Part shown: positions 44,405 to 55,858 of the stretch, piece by piece | How positions within the stretch are numbered: the stretch's first letter is position 1 | Layout: each line of letters starts with the position of its first letter | Origin: Gnomoniopsis sp. IMI 355080 | Lineage: Eukaryota; Ascomycota; Sordariomycetes; Diaporthales; Gnomoniaceae | NCBI GenBank assembly: GCA_027946555.1 | Contig: JAPEVC010000060.1 | Location: 62,001-126,000 of the forward strand | Length of the DNA stretch: 64,000 nt | Direction of reading: 5' to 3' | Notes under the pieces: generated by a model | Databases searched by the model: none | The model's input: only the letters and a program-made list of their open reading frames with translations | Told to the model about the DNA's origin: nothing | Translations under genes and position numbers: made by a program

Positions 44405-46347
44405 ATGGTGAATGCAGAGAAACCGGCCGAGTCCAAGCAGGCCAAGGCTGAGGCTGAACTTCACGATCAGACCAACCTGCTGCCTCGCGCACAACTTCTC
44501 ATTGTCTTTGCCACCATGGCATCGGCATTTCTCGTGGCGTACAGCGATCAGAATGGTATTGCTGTAGCTCTGCCGTCTATGGCCAAAGACCTCAATGCTG
44601 GCAACACCATCAGCTGGACCGGTACATCGTCCATGATCGCCAATACAGTCTTTCAAGTACGTCCAACGTTCACTCAACTCAATATCGATCCTGCACATGT
44701 CGGTGTACCTGGTGCTCTGCTAAAAATTGATTACATGTCAGGTACTCTATGGCCGGTTATCTGATATATTTGGGCGAAAGACTATCTATCTATCTGCCGT
44801 CCTTCTTCTTGCCATTGGTGATATAATATGTGCGACTGCAGTCAATGCCCCGATGCTCTATGTCGCTCGTGGCCTTTCGGGAGTTGCAACCGGCGGCGTG
44901 AATTCATTGACTATGATGGTCGTCTCGGACATTGTCACCCTCCAAGAACGTATGTTATTACGACTTGATTCTTTTCCAGACTATATTAACTCGTGTTCAC
45001 TACTCTGTAAGGCATAAACTGATATTCACGTTTTTAGGTGGACGGTATCAAGGTATCCTGGGCAGTTGCATCGGCCTTGGAAACACGATCGGACCTTTCC
45101 TCTCCGCTGCATTCACACAGAGCTCCAAGACATCATGGCGTGGCTTTTTCTTTCTGATCTCTCCGCTCATGCTCTGTTCCGGAGTCGCTTCGTTTTTCCT
45201 CCTGCCGTCAACTATGCCAAAGGGGCAGGGCCTAAGGAAGGCCAAGCTGATTGACTTCTGGGGCCTCGCAACTGGCTCTGTCGCTATCCTTTGCATTCTT
45301 ATTCCTCTTTCAGGAGGCGGATCGTACTTTGCATGGAATTCGGCACTTGTCATTTCGATGCTAGCTGTTGGGGTCTCGGCCGCGATCGCCTTTGTAATTG
45401 TTGAATGGAAGGTAGCTAAATTGCCAATGGTGCCGAGTGAGTTCAAACCTAAGTCGTTTGCGGTTTTTGACAAAAGCTGATACTCTGCAGTGACAATGTT
45501 CAGAAGTAGGGCAGTGTCGGCCATCTTGGTACAGAACTTTTTGTTCGGGTATTGCTACTACGCCGGACTCTACTTCATCCCACTTTATCTGCAGAATGTT
45601 CGCGGTGTGACACCTCTTGAGTCTGCTGCACTGCTCATCTCACTCGTCATTCCGCAAGCAATCTTCTCGGTCGCATCTGGATTCTACATTACCAAATTCT
45701 CTCGATACGGCGAGGTCATTTGGTTCGGATTCACTTGTTGGACAGTTGGGGCCGGCCTTCTGTGTATCTGGGGCACCGGCACAAACTTTGGAGTCATTGT
45801 CATTGCGCAAGTCATGATCGGTGTGGGCGCCGGCAACGTTTTTCAGCCTTGTCTCATTGCACTACAGGCACACTCGACAAAGGCACTACGAGCTGTGGTC
45901 ATCTCGAATCGCAACTTCTTGCGTGCCTTGGGCGGAGCTGTGGGGCTGGCGTGTTGCAGCCAGGTTATGCAGTCGGCTCTGCGCAAAGCACTACCTGAGA
46001 ATTTGAAGCCGTTGGCACAATCGGCGTACGATCTGCCAGATAACCTTACGCCTGAGCAAACCTTCCAGATGCAAGAAGCTTATGCCCAAGCGAGCAGGAC
46101 GGTCTTTATCTATATGACACCTGTCATTGGCCTGTGTCTGGTCCTATGTCTCTTTATCAAGGACCGCGGATTGTCCAGGAAGGAGGAACGGCAGCAGATC
46201 AAAGCTGAAGATCAAGTCGAGGCACCACAGGTGGTAGTTAATCACGAAGTGCGTGAGAGATCCTGCACTCCGAACTCTTCCAAGGATAACGGATTATTGG
46301 AGGATAGTCACACTGAAAAGGGTCCAGAGAGTGGTCGGGCGCGATAA
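44405..46347 (+). CDS. MFS drug:H+ antiporter, DHA2 (14-TM) type
   Basis: Exons 44405-44656, 44742-44949, 45038-45436 and 45491-46347; introns 85, 88 and 54 bp (GTACGT, GTATGT, GTGAGT donors) join in frame, 571 residues. The cytosolic N-tail is followed by TM1 (LLIVFATMASAFLVAYSDQNGIAVALP), the SWTGTSSMIAN segment and motif A GRLSDIFGRK after TM2. The motif-C-like GSCIGLGNTIGPFLSA in TM5 marks it as an exporter. About 14 helices can be counted, ending with VFIYMTPVIGLCLVLCLF and a charged C-tail. Family members export toxic compounds or secondary metabolites across the plasma membrane. No biosynthetic core gene is adjacent, so the substrate is open. Confidence 0.93.
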
Positions 46348-46860
46348 CCATTTCAAATCGTCGCATCTCCTAGGCAGTGGATTTTGAAGTGAAGTGATCT
46401 TTGTATAGGACCACTATGTGTACATGTCTCGATTGCCGTCCCATCCCAACAAGGTGCTGTACGCTGAGCATCATCGTGCCGCGAGCGGGGCGAAAGCCCG
46501 TCTGTCCTATACAACCTGTTTGCTGATCAAGCCGGCCTGTGACGCGGTTTGTCTTCAATCACTCGCCATTGCTCTGGTAGGGACTGCTGGGTTCGTATTC
46601 TGCTCCATCGATAAGGTGTCTTGATCATCCATCTACCCAGGTATCCTGTCCGACTCTTGGCTCAAGGTCGAATTCCTCAGCGCTCTCCAGGACTAAACTG
46701 TACCTCCATGTTGCAAAAGGAACACAAACACGAGACTTTGGAGGCCTAGCTTTGTTTTGAGTTACTTTCGGTCCCCCAATTCATCCCTTGATCTCCGTTT
46801 GACGCCCACTCGTGAGCGCTGGGGATCTGTTGCGAGTGAGTAGTCCGCTCCCATCACTGC
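46348..46860. other. convergent 3' region
   Basis: Between the MFS gene (plus) and the CVNH gene (minus). No gene or repeat seen. Confidence 0.5.
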
Positions 46861-47605
46861 CTACTGGGTCACAGTACCCAGCGTGCTGTAGCAATACAGC
46901 ACGCCAGCAGTGTTGCCGACGACTCCGTCTGAGTAAGTTTGATGAAATTTGTCAGCGAAAGAAAGAAGCGTAGGCGGATTTGAGGTGAACAGCAGCAGAT
47001 CGGACCGTTCTAGGGAGCCTTGGAAGGAGGGAATCAATAGGAAAGTGAGATACTCACTGAGATCGAACTCGTTGAAATACATGTCGTTGCCGCTGCTGTT
47101 GGTGCATTTGCATGACAGCGTGGAACCGTCCTGGGCCTCATCTTGCTCACCGCATCCGCAGTCTGCGTTGCTGCCCCAGTTGCCGCTGATCAGAGGAGTG
47201 GAATATTAGTAAAGCCCTCCGTTGTAAGTAGTGTTAGAGACGCATAGGAATTGGCTCACTTGTCCATGCCAGAGATTTTACCATCGTCGTCAACGGTGAG
47301 GCAGGCGCCGAGGTCGAGACTTGATGCGATGGTTCCGCCGCTCATCTCGCAGGTAGCAAATAGCGTGACCGCATGGGGAGCCAGGCCAGACTGCTCCCAC
47401 CAAATGTCGCTGCATGTGTCGTTGAAGTTGGGCTAGTCCATGTATCTCTTGGTTAGCTGAAGTTCCTGGGGAAGATGCTTGGAGCTGGGCAATTTGAAAG
47501 AGTGGAGGCAGGGAGTGGTCTGCTAACCTGCCAGTTGTCGGCGGCGGCAAGTTCGGGGAAGAAGATGCCAAAGATGGCGAGGACAGGGAGTGAGAAAGAT
47601 TTCAT
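46861..47605 (-). CDS. secreted cyanovirin-N homology (CVNH) protein
   Basis: Four exons on the minus strand: 47605-47528, 47432-47260, 47185-47058, 46928-46861; donors GTTAGC, GTGAGC, GTGAGT, acceptors CTAG, TCAG, TCAG. The joined frame gives 148 residues. A signal peptide (MKSFSLPVLAIFGIFFPELAAA) precedes a Cys-rich domain: NFNDTCSDI, LFATCEMSGG, SSLDLGACLTVDDDGKI, GNWGSNADCGCG, STLSCKCTNSSG, FDLNGVV, AGVLYCYST. Two repeated halves of (C..C, S-DL..C/L, N.DG.L) are the CVNH pattern; this beta-fold is known to bind sugars in cyanovirin-N. Eight or more Cys suggest disulfides. Role outside the cell, perhaps glycan binding, is inference. The last exon contains two tandem perfect inverted repeats (see findings). 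Confidence 0.8.
46864..46904. repeat. two tandem perfect inverted repeats at the CVNH stop codon
   Basis: 46864-46881 is CTGGGT / six-base loop / ACCCAG, and 46881-46904 is GCGTGCTGTA / GCAA / TACAGCACGC, a perfect 10-bp stem. They share one base and end three bases before the stop codon of the minus-strand CVNH gene, so both would form hairpins in its mRNA. Confidence 0.8.
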
Positions 47606-49178
47606 CCTTGCTGCTGATAAAGGTTTTGGAAGAGGGCTGCGTAGCTCGATGGTATTCTGTGGTGGAAAGGGCTTGTAAGCAATTTCAAGATTTGATGAGA
47701 GGTCGACGAGAGGCCAAAAGGTTGAGATTTTGCGGTGTTTGTTGTTTGTTGCTGAGGTTCCAGATTTGCCACGGCTGTTAATTATAGTACATGACCTTTT
47801 CATAATATTTGTTTCCAAGGGAACTTTTGACCACATCACGTGCAACTGTGTCAAAATGAAGGTAGCCCTTTTTCACCAGAGGTTCCTTTCACTAAGCACT
47901 TTCACCAGGTGGGTCCCGATATTCACAAATGGAAGCTAGAGTTTCCTAGCAGACTTCCATTCCCCAGACTATAGGAAGTTAATGTGGCCAGTCATGGTCT
48001 TTCAAAGACTCTTCCATCAGTACCCAAGTTGCCAACAGCATGATATTCAGTCTTCAAAGTGCTGAGGCGGCCCAAGAGACACACCATCAACTCATCAAGA
48101 AGGCCGTACCTACCTGAGTAGGTATTGAGAAGGACATCAAAAGGTATGACGATGTAAATCCGTCTCCGTATCAGACAATTGCAACGATTTTTGTCTCGGC
48201 ATCTAACACACTGACAAGGGAGGCGATGCGAGGTGAGCTGCCCAGTTTATCATCCTCCTTTCATCACAAGCTCCGGTTGGTAGTTGATGAAGTATCACAG
48301 GGCCCTATGTTTTATGGGATGCAAAGCTACAGACCTCGAGAATGACTGACGAACATGGAAGCCACAACACATACATGTCGCTCTTCTTGGCAGACTCAGG
48401 AATAATCTCCCAGTTGCTATCTAAGCTAGCTGATATGGTAAAATGTACTGAGAGATACGAGTATGTTGGAAGTGGCTGGAAAGAAGCCGCTGTGCATATT
48501 GAACTTCATGAAACCACTGCATTGAAAGTTTTCGGCGAACGGAGAGGCACCGACGGACGAAGATTGGTTCAAGCCGGATATTGTATGAGAATATATATCT
48601 GCAAGAAAGAATTGCTGTAAGCTATTCTCTCGCTCAACGAAAGCACTCGTTTCGTATTGGACGAGTGTCATTGTCAACGTCAAACGACCAAAGTGAGAAC
48701 AGTAGCGTTTCTATCTTGAGCAAAATTCATGTTTCCAAACTGCTGAAGGACAGGGGAGGGTAAGGCCGTGATGACTGGACTACTTCCAGGGTAGACTGAA
48801 CAATCGCGTGAGTACTTTAGGTGAATACCTAGGTGGATATCTACTATAGCATCACTGGCTTGGCTTCGAATCATTATACAGTACACGTTTTGCTTCAGCG
48901 TCTCAGACCGGCTGCAAATCGCGGCGGGGCTGCGTAGCCTCACACTTTGAGAGATGGCAACTATAACCTCTAGCATCTGGGATGGCATCTCTCTGTCAAA
49001 TCACCAAAGCATGCCAATCGATACCGCACAGACATTACTTCTCTGTTTGTCCAAGCCCACCAGACCCCTGCAAGTGCTGGCGCACATGTTTCGATCCGTT
49101 GCGTTCGGCCCCAACGTGACCCACAAATTTTGCATTATGAGGAAAAACTTTTTGTCTTCGTCAAGAACAACACGAAAT
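47606..49178. other. spacer, no gene seen
   Basis: An open stretch at 48342-48620 has no motif. A short CCTACCTGAGTAGGTA motif lies near 48108-48123. No gene supported. Confidence 0.5.
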
Positions 49179-49250
49179 GGGGATATGGTCTAGTGGTATG
49201 ACGGATCCTTAGCATGGATCAGGTCCCGAGTTCAATTCTTGGTGTCTCCA
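49179..49250 (+). tRNA. tRNA-Ala (anticodon AGC)
   Basis: 72 bases form a full cloverleaf without intron. Acceptor stem GGGGATA pairs with TGTCTCC with discriminator A; it contains the G3:U70 wobble pair, the main alanine identity element. The D arm is GTCT...GAC, the anticodon stem GATCC/GGATC closes the loop TTAGCAT (anticodon AGC, reading GCU/GCC after inosine modification), and the T arm is CCGAG/TTCAATT/CTTGG. Several T runs follow directly as pol III terminator. Confidence 0.9.
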
Positions 49251-49255
49251 ATTTC

Positions 49256-49267
49256 TTTTTATTTTTT
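49256..49267 (+). terminator. RNA polymerase III T-run terminator
   Basis: TTTTT, A, TTTTTT starting six bases after the tRNA 3' end. Confidence 0.7.
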
Positions 49268-49754
49268 CTCTAATTTTGCTTTTGCTTTTGGAAACTTCCT
49301 CTAGGTGAAGGCTGCTGGCTGAAGGGTATGCGGGGCCTTCACCCTGCAGGGCTTTCCTGTGGGCTTATGTCATCAGACCGCTGCGAACTGCACTCTAGGG
49401 CCGCTTGGATTCCGCCGTGAAACAGCTGCGGTTTAGTGCCCGGCTACCTACCTAGGTACTGTACATAGGGCCATCGCCTGATACTTGGGTAGTGGCTTCA
49501 TTGCAGACACCGCCGCGGTGTACTATAATACACCGACGAATCACGTTATGATTTTTCTCCGCATTGAATGCTATCAGGTCTTTTCGAGGATACGCCGAGA
49601 CGCACGGATGATATGGCACTTGCGTTGGTCTTAAGGTGTTCTATCAAAATGGTGATAATATGAATATTTGAGATCTCCCAGCCCTGTTAAAATTGATTTG
49701 CCACGGGCTGGCACGGATCTGCTCATTAAACTTATATAGACTTGTCGCAATATT
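49268..49754. other. spacer with a small hairpin and CCTAGGTA motif
   Basis: CTACCTACCTAGGTACTG at 49444-49461 and a 7-bp inverted repeat CGGTGTA/TACACCG at 49516-49535. No gene seen. Confidence 0.5.
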
Positions 49755-50944
49755 TTAGGAACAGACACTGACATGCCTCAAATAGTAAGAGTGCGCCGTC
49801 CAGTCCGTGCTGATGACTCCAGCGCTGTTACAGCTTGCATTGTAAATCCCCGTACAGACAACCACCTCATCCCCAGTGTAGAGCGTTGTTGTCGCCGATC
49901 CGGTAGAGAGCCAGTACTCCATATCTGTGTGGTAGTATCCAAAATCATGGCTGGGCAGGCGAGGTACAGGATCATCGATGTGTGTCATGCGATACTCATT
50001 GCCAGATTGTGCAGAAACAAATTCGGCGAAAGCCTCGTTGCCTACCCGGGGCGAACCGAAGGTGTAGATCTCGCAAGTACCACCATAGTCATCTCGCCAG
50101 CTGTTACAAGACGATTGAGTCAGTCATCTACTAGCCCGACTAGAAGCTACGGAACGAAAGAATTCCTCGTGTGCTGTCTCCCGGGGGGTGAGGAGAGTTG
50201 GCAACGGGATTTACCAGGCTCGCTGGATGGGGCTTCGACTTACTATGCACAACCCAGAGTGGCGAGTGCGGCACCCAGGGAATGACCAGTGAATGTCACG
50301 CTATAGGAAGGGTACTCGGCAGCCAAAGCCTGGACAGATGTCATGACTGTGTCTGCCATTGCGTCCCAAGCACCATGGAAACCGCTGTGGACTTTGCATC
50401 CGTCACACAGCGCGATTGATTCTAGCAGGATATCAACACTGCAGAACACACATTGTCAGCATATACTTCCACGAACGTTTCTATCTCGCTCAAGTGCACG
50501 TACTCCAGGATATAGTCCGCAAGCAGGCTTGTAACCGTGCCGGAAAATGAAACCACAATCGCCACATTGACGTCGTCCCGGATGACAACACCGCCAGTGG
50601 ATTCCCAGTCGCCGTCGAGGGTGGCGGCAATCACAGCCCCGTTGGTTACGAGGTCCGCGCAGACATCGTCTTCGCAGGACACTACATCACCAACAGTGCC
50701 GTCTTTGTTACAGTACCCTGCGGCGGCATACTGAGACATCCATTCAAACAAGTTCAGCAACGTGCTGGTGATGGATCGAGTATCGAGGCTGGTATCGACG
50801 CCGCTGTGGATCATCCGGGAGGCCGTGAAGGCCGTGGCCAGGGCTATTGCACTGTCAGTGAGTCAAATCCTATTGCTCTAACAAGCGAGGCCAGGCTCTG
50901 AGATATGACAAGAGGAACTGTTACCTACGGGAAGAAAGCTTCAT
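49755..50944 (-). CDS. secreted class 3 lipase / feruloyl esterase-like
   Basis: Four exons on the minus strand: 50944-50929 (16 bases), 50843-50504, 50438-50244, 50100-49755; donors GTAGGT, GTACGT, GTAAGT; acceptors ATAG, GCAG, ACAG. Frames join to 298 residues. The tiny first exon plus the start of exon 2 code for a signal-like N-terminus (MKLSSPLATAFTAS). The class 3 lipase fold is shown by FSGT (oxyanion region), CDGCKVHSGF, the elbow GHSLGA with Ser172, FGSPRVGN, the catalytic Asp in HIDDPVPRLP (226 or 227) and His287 in TAHSYY. Conserved Cys (for example CDGC, CTGIYNASC) indicate an extracellular, disulfide-bonded enzyme. It should hydrolyse acylglycerols or phenolic esters; sequence does not decide which. 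Confidence 0.88.
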
Positions 50945-53900
50945 CTTGAACAGCAAAGACAGGGACAAACAAGGCTGAAGGCTTGGCCTAACCAACAGTT
51001 TGGAATCCAGAGCCAAGACTGTCGTCTATTCAAAGAAGTCCACACAAGTGACAAAAGAAAGGATCTGGGACGATCTTTAAGTGACAGCCTGGGGGAGCCT
51101 GCCCATCAGGGACGATGATCGACCGGGGAAGACCTAGACGTACATTTCCATGGCTTGTCGTATTCTAGCTTTGACAAGCTTTGACATGGTTCATTATCAG
51201 CACCTGGACGAATCGGCACGCCTCGGAGCATCTCACACAGACGCGCTGTACTGTACTTACGTAGGAACGCATGCAGCTGTTCAAGGGTGGGACAAGGCCC
51301 AAGCGAGGAACTATCCACATCGCAATCGGATATCCCGGCGGCCATATATCATCAATTCCATTTATCTTCCGAGCTCCTCCTGGCTCTGATCGGGCAGTAC
51401 CGAAATATCTCCACGTAAATGTCAAGAGCCTAGAAAGGACGCACACATGCACAAACCTAGACGTCTTGCCATGTGTGCTAGGTGCTCAGAATACCCACGC
51501 ATACCCTCTTGCCGCTTGCTGTGCCACTTTCACAAGGAAAACTGCGGCAAACTAATATATTGGGCCTACGCTCGAGTCGTGCCCATTGTTTCGCACAGCC
51601 ATAAAGGTTGCAATCTGCCTCTTCCTCCTGCAGCCTTCCCACCCAGGCCACCCAAAACATTGAAACAATGATCTCGGGAACGATCCTTTTTAGTGACATC
51701 GCTTCGTATGTGGAGCCAAGGCTACTGCAAGGTACGCGAACCGGGGCTCCACACTGGATCCACCCTTGCATGGGCTTCCAGTGCTTAACGTGGTGATGAC
51801 TCCGGTGACAAGTCACAGCGCGGCTCAGTTGGCGCCTCCGAGATTGGCTCGTGCGTTTGTTAGTACCAACTTAGAATGACTTTGCGTGGGCTGGGAGATG
51901 TTTAAGGGTGCTCGAGCATGATTCCAAGAGGAAGAAAGAATCCTGTTCGGGCAGGAGGTGATGCAGTCCGTTCAATGCCATTTCTTTGGAGAAGGGGAAG
52001 ACCCGGATTGCCATGACTCGGAGAATAGGGAGATTCCAGCCGGAACAGGAAAATTGCCGAAGGGCACTGTTACATAGCACTATATAGCAATTGGATACAG
52101 AATACCATCATCATGATGAATGTCACAAGCCTTTTCAATTCATGTGAAATCAGCAGCCTGGACTACAGGGCCCAGGGCGCTTCCATTGTGTTGGTGCAGC
52201 CAGGCTTAGAATCTCAATATCGTTGACGGGCATCGTCTTTTGTGCTAACAAGTCACCTCATGACGTGATTTTAGAGTTGTTATAATTAGATATGTCAGAA
52301 GCAAATACGTATTAAAACAGCTTGGTCATGTCGAAAGCGTAGCCAGGTTGCCGATGGCGATGACCTGTCTTGTCAGCTCTGAGCATATATGGCGCCTGCC
52401 GTAGTGCCTAAGTAGACACATACTTGATATACCAGCACCTCGCTTCAATCGCCGCTCTGGTGTCCGGACGCAAGAAGCTGCCCACCAGCTCCGTGACTCA
52501 CATGTGGTCGCTGTACACCTAAGCACATGTTGTGGGAACGATCCTCGCTCGTCACTCTGTCGGCAGGGCCCACATTCCTAGAGGATCATATGGAACCACC
52601 CGTGGCCCTCGCTTTCAGGCAAAGCGCGCAGAGATAGTAACAGTCCCGGGACTGTCCTCTGCGCGCGTTTGATTGAGGCTGCCCACATAATTGCTCAAGC
52701 TTCATTTTCATCTTCTCACTCCTGGAATCTATCTGCTCCTTGTAATATTCCGACCCCTTTGACATGCTTTGGGCACTCCATTCGCAGTGGTCACACGCGC
52801 ATTGGCAATTGTAGAGCACCGCCCGCGGACCAACACAAGTCTTGATAAGGATGCTGAACCCTCCCCCTACCGCCTTTTGAAGGCCCCCTGTTGACCACCA
52901 AAGCCATCACGAGGACGTCAGCAGCCATCGTGTCTCCCAAAATGTGCTTTTGTTTCTCCTCGTTTTTCCTTTCTCTTTTTTTTTTCTTTCTATATTCACG
53001 AAGAAGAAGCAATATACATTGCCGAACTGGACGCGGGCGTACATAATGGCCCACTCCGGTGCTTATATATAGACATGACCTTCCACCGCGTCCAACATGT
53101 TGCGGTAAGGTTGAGGGAAGAGTATACGGAATATATCAGTCTTCTGCGGAGGTCCTCCGGCCGACACGAAGTCGGTGTCCGACTTTTAGTGGGCACCCAC
53201 AGCTCGAGACTCTTACATTCAGCGTCCTCCTCCTCCTCCTCCCTTCACTGATATTGCCCATTATTCGTGCTGGAGAACAATTTTATATTTTTGTATTGAC
53301 AAGGCACACCGCCTCCGAGCTCCCTTGGGATTACTGGGTCAATCAGATCCCGGGCTCCGACATCCTGGGCAAGCAGCGATGAACATCATGATAGCCACAG
53401 AGCTTGCTCAGGAAGACAAAATCCTTCAGCGTACCTAGATATCAACATAGTTTCGTAAGGTTGCCGGAGAAACTTCGAATGCTCATCTCGTGGTAGACTG
53501 TAGTAACAAAGGCAGGAAGTGGCACCAGCCTGTCATGGCATGCCGTAATACTGCTGGCTCGCTTGTCTCAGGAGCTGGCGTTTGTTGGTGACATTTCCTT
53601 TGTAAAAATTTGATTATTAGATCTATATGTTAGAATCTACAAACTTGGTGTCTGGTGTTGTGGGTCATGCTGAGCGGTTCCGGGTTGACTGCCAACAGCT
53701 TGGCCATCGATGAACAAATCAGGAGGCAGTGTAGCTAGTGAACTTAGCACAACTTCACTGGCTTAGACCATTTTGCGCACTAGGCCCCTGGATATACCAG
53801 CCCAGAATCCTGGACAACCCAATGAATATCAACCGTGATTATAAAGTGGCAATTCGGAGAGGTCTGCCGTAAATTCACAAGAATCGTCTAGAAACGAGTC

Positions 53901-54463
53901 AATAACAGCATTGCGCCAGGCCGGGGTCATTTACCATGCTCAAAGTAGTGGAGACAATGAAGAGGGACATAAGGTTCACGCACAGCTCTGAGTACTCAAA
54001 GTGATATGCCTTCGATGCTATTAATTGTGCAAATTCCATTTAAACTGCTCCTCGCATTGTGGTCTGGGTAGGAGGCGGTTCATAACACAATTCCGGCACC
54101 GATAGAGAGCCCTGGATGATATACAGGTTGCGATTATTTTCACCCTATGCGAGAATACTGCGTTGATGCCATCCAAAAAAGTGTCCCATTGATTCTGTAT
54201 GAAATCTTAGAGTCTGAGAGGATAGCTACATGATACAGCGCCATTCAGACACTATGAACAACGAAGTATGGTGTCTCGTCCACGACCCACCTGACGCCCC
54301 AAACAACCACTCGACAATCGTCTCTTCACCTCAACTGCCAGACGAAGTTCCAGTGCTTCAGCAACAATAGGTAAGAAATGACTAGGAACGGGGTAGATAG
54401 CGTTGGGGCGTTCACATAGATTTTGCCCAGTCCCGGGCGGCGCTAGCTCTTCGAGACGATCCC
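50945..54463. other. 3.5-kb gene-free stretch
   Basis: No gene that I can support. It contains the large imperfect palindrome at 52621-52670 (own entry), a minus-strand Cys-rich open frame around it (52586-52819, no ATG start) and homopyrimidine runs near 52950-53000. The remainder shows nothing recognisable. Confidence 0.5.
52621..52670. repeat. 50-base imperfect palindrome
   Basis: The centre is a perfect 14-base palindrome, CAGTCCCGGGACTG (52641-52654). It is flanked by GCGCGCAGAG (52624-52633) and its exact complement CTCTGCGCGC (52657-52666), with outer AAA/TTT separated by one extra base. The structure could form a stem of 10 plus 7 bp with a small internal loop, as cruciform DNA or RNA hairpin. 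Confidence 0.85.
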
Positions 54464-55858
54464 CTACTCGATTGCCTGTGGCCTCTTGACATCTTTGACA
54501 AAGTACTTCGCAGGATGGATCTCCATGATGAGGTCAAGAGACTCGAAGTTCACGAGTGCCATTCCAATTCTCTCGTAGGCACCTCCACAAGTGTACTCCA
54601 ACAGAGCCACTTCATCAGAGATGTCGTTGGGAGGCCCAAGCAGGCTATGCTCCTCGGCTAGATTGCCTGCGAGATCCCTGACGACAGAGTTGCGACTAAC
54701 AGTGCCGAGGGCAAAGTCTCGGAGGAAGGAGGCAGGGGCATGTTTCAAGAGCTTCTTTGCGCTGGGCTTGGGCATGTACCGTGGGTTGGCGACAAAGTCG
54801 AGCAAGAGTTCACGGAGGGGTTTAGCTGTGTCATCAAGGTCGGTGCGTCCCTTGGAACTCCAAAGCATCTTGATGGAGGCGCTGATGTGTTTGAGGCATT
54901 CTTCTTTCGAGTCGACTCTGAAGATTCGTAGCTTGTCCACAACATTGGTGAGGGCATGATTCTGCAAAGCCGGAGCGCGGAGGTAATCGGCCAAGAACCA
55001 CAGCTCGAAGAGACCCGGCAGTGTCAAATTGCACTCGTTATGCATGTTGCAGTGTCTGGAACCGTTCGCAGGTTTGATGCTGCCGCTGTAAATCCATTTA
55101 AGGAAGAAGCCGAAAACATTGTCCGAGACATCAGGTAGATTGAGCAGCTTAGTCTCGGCCTCGCGAAAGCTGCCCATGAGAGCGGCACGGAAGTAGTCGC
55201 ATTTATCGACGAGGACATCGATGTGTAGTAGAAAGTTCTTGCCACTGGGGATGACGATGCTGACCAAGCCTTGGGGTGCCCTATTGTGGTTCGCGGTGTC
55301 AGCACGTCCGGAGGGATGGTCATCTGCAAAACGAGATAGCAAAGGAGCGGCTTACTGGAAGAGATCAAGCACCTCTTGGGCCTCCTTGGCGATCTTGTCT
55401 GTGTTGTTCTCAACCTCCTTCCCCTTCTCTTGCGGCTGATCATTCTCAGGACTCGTTGTGTTTGCGGTGTTTTCGGTGTTTTCGGAAGAGATCTCATTCG
55501 CCGCCACGATCACGGAGGAGCTTGCAAACGAACCGCTGTCTCCACTGGATGAGATGTTGTAGGCAGTCTGTTCCTGGAAAGCCGACCCACAAGGTTTGGA
55601 AGAGTCAAGAATAGCCTTGCGGTCATTCAGAGCACCGACATGGGCATCCGCAGCGACCTGATCGTGGGCAGCGAACAAAGAGGGCTCGGTCGTGGACGGA
55701 GAAGAAGCGGTGGCTTGTTGCAAGGCATCTTTGGTGCCTTCTTCCTTTCCAATCTTGACATCAACCCCAGTGACTTTGCTCATCTCAACTTTGGTGGGTT
55801 CGCTCTTCTTCGCAAACTTGAGGGTGGAGGGCGCATTATTCGGATTTTCCTCGACCAT
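54464..55858 (-). CDS. BTB/POZ domain protein
   Basis: Two exons on the minus strand, 55858-55356 and 55280-54464, 439 residues. The intron 55281-55355 has donor GTAAGC, branch GCTGAC and acceptor ATAG; a nearer AG would leave only 32 bases and break the frame. Residues 1-165 are disordered and acidic/Ser-rich (for example SSENTENTANTTSPEN, from a nine-base tandem repeat). The BTB fold follows: LVSIVIPSGKNFLLHIDVLVDKCDYFRAAL, SFREAETKLLNLPDVSDNVF, FLKWIYSG and LWFLADYLRAPALQNHA. A C-terminal helical region (to 439) has no named domain. Fungal BTB proteins of this sort are numerous and mostly uncharacterised; adaptor roles for Cul3 are known in the wider family. Confidence 0.85.

Noticed and set aside
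44405..46347. MFS gene as part of a secondary-metabolite cluster
   Set aside because: No PKS, NRPS, terpene or other core enzyme lies in the window; neighbours are housekeeping-like.
55324..55355. 32-base intron in the BTB gene (GTAAGC...GCAG)
   Set aside because: Too short for a fungal intron and leaves the wrong frame; the 75-base choice with a GCTGAC branch joins correctly.
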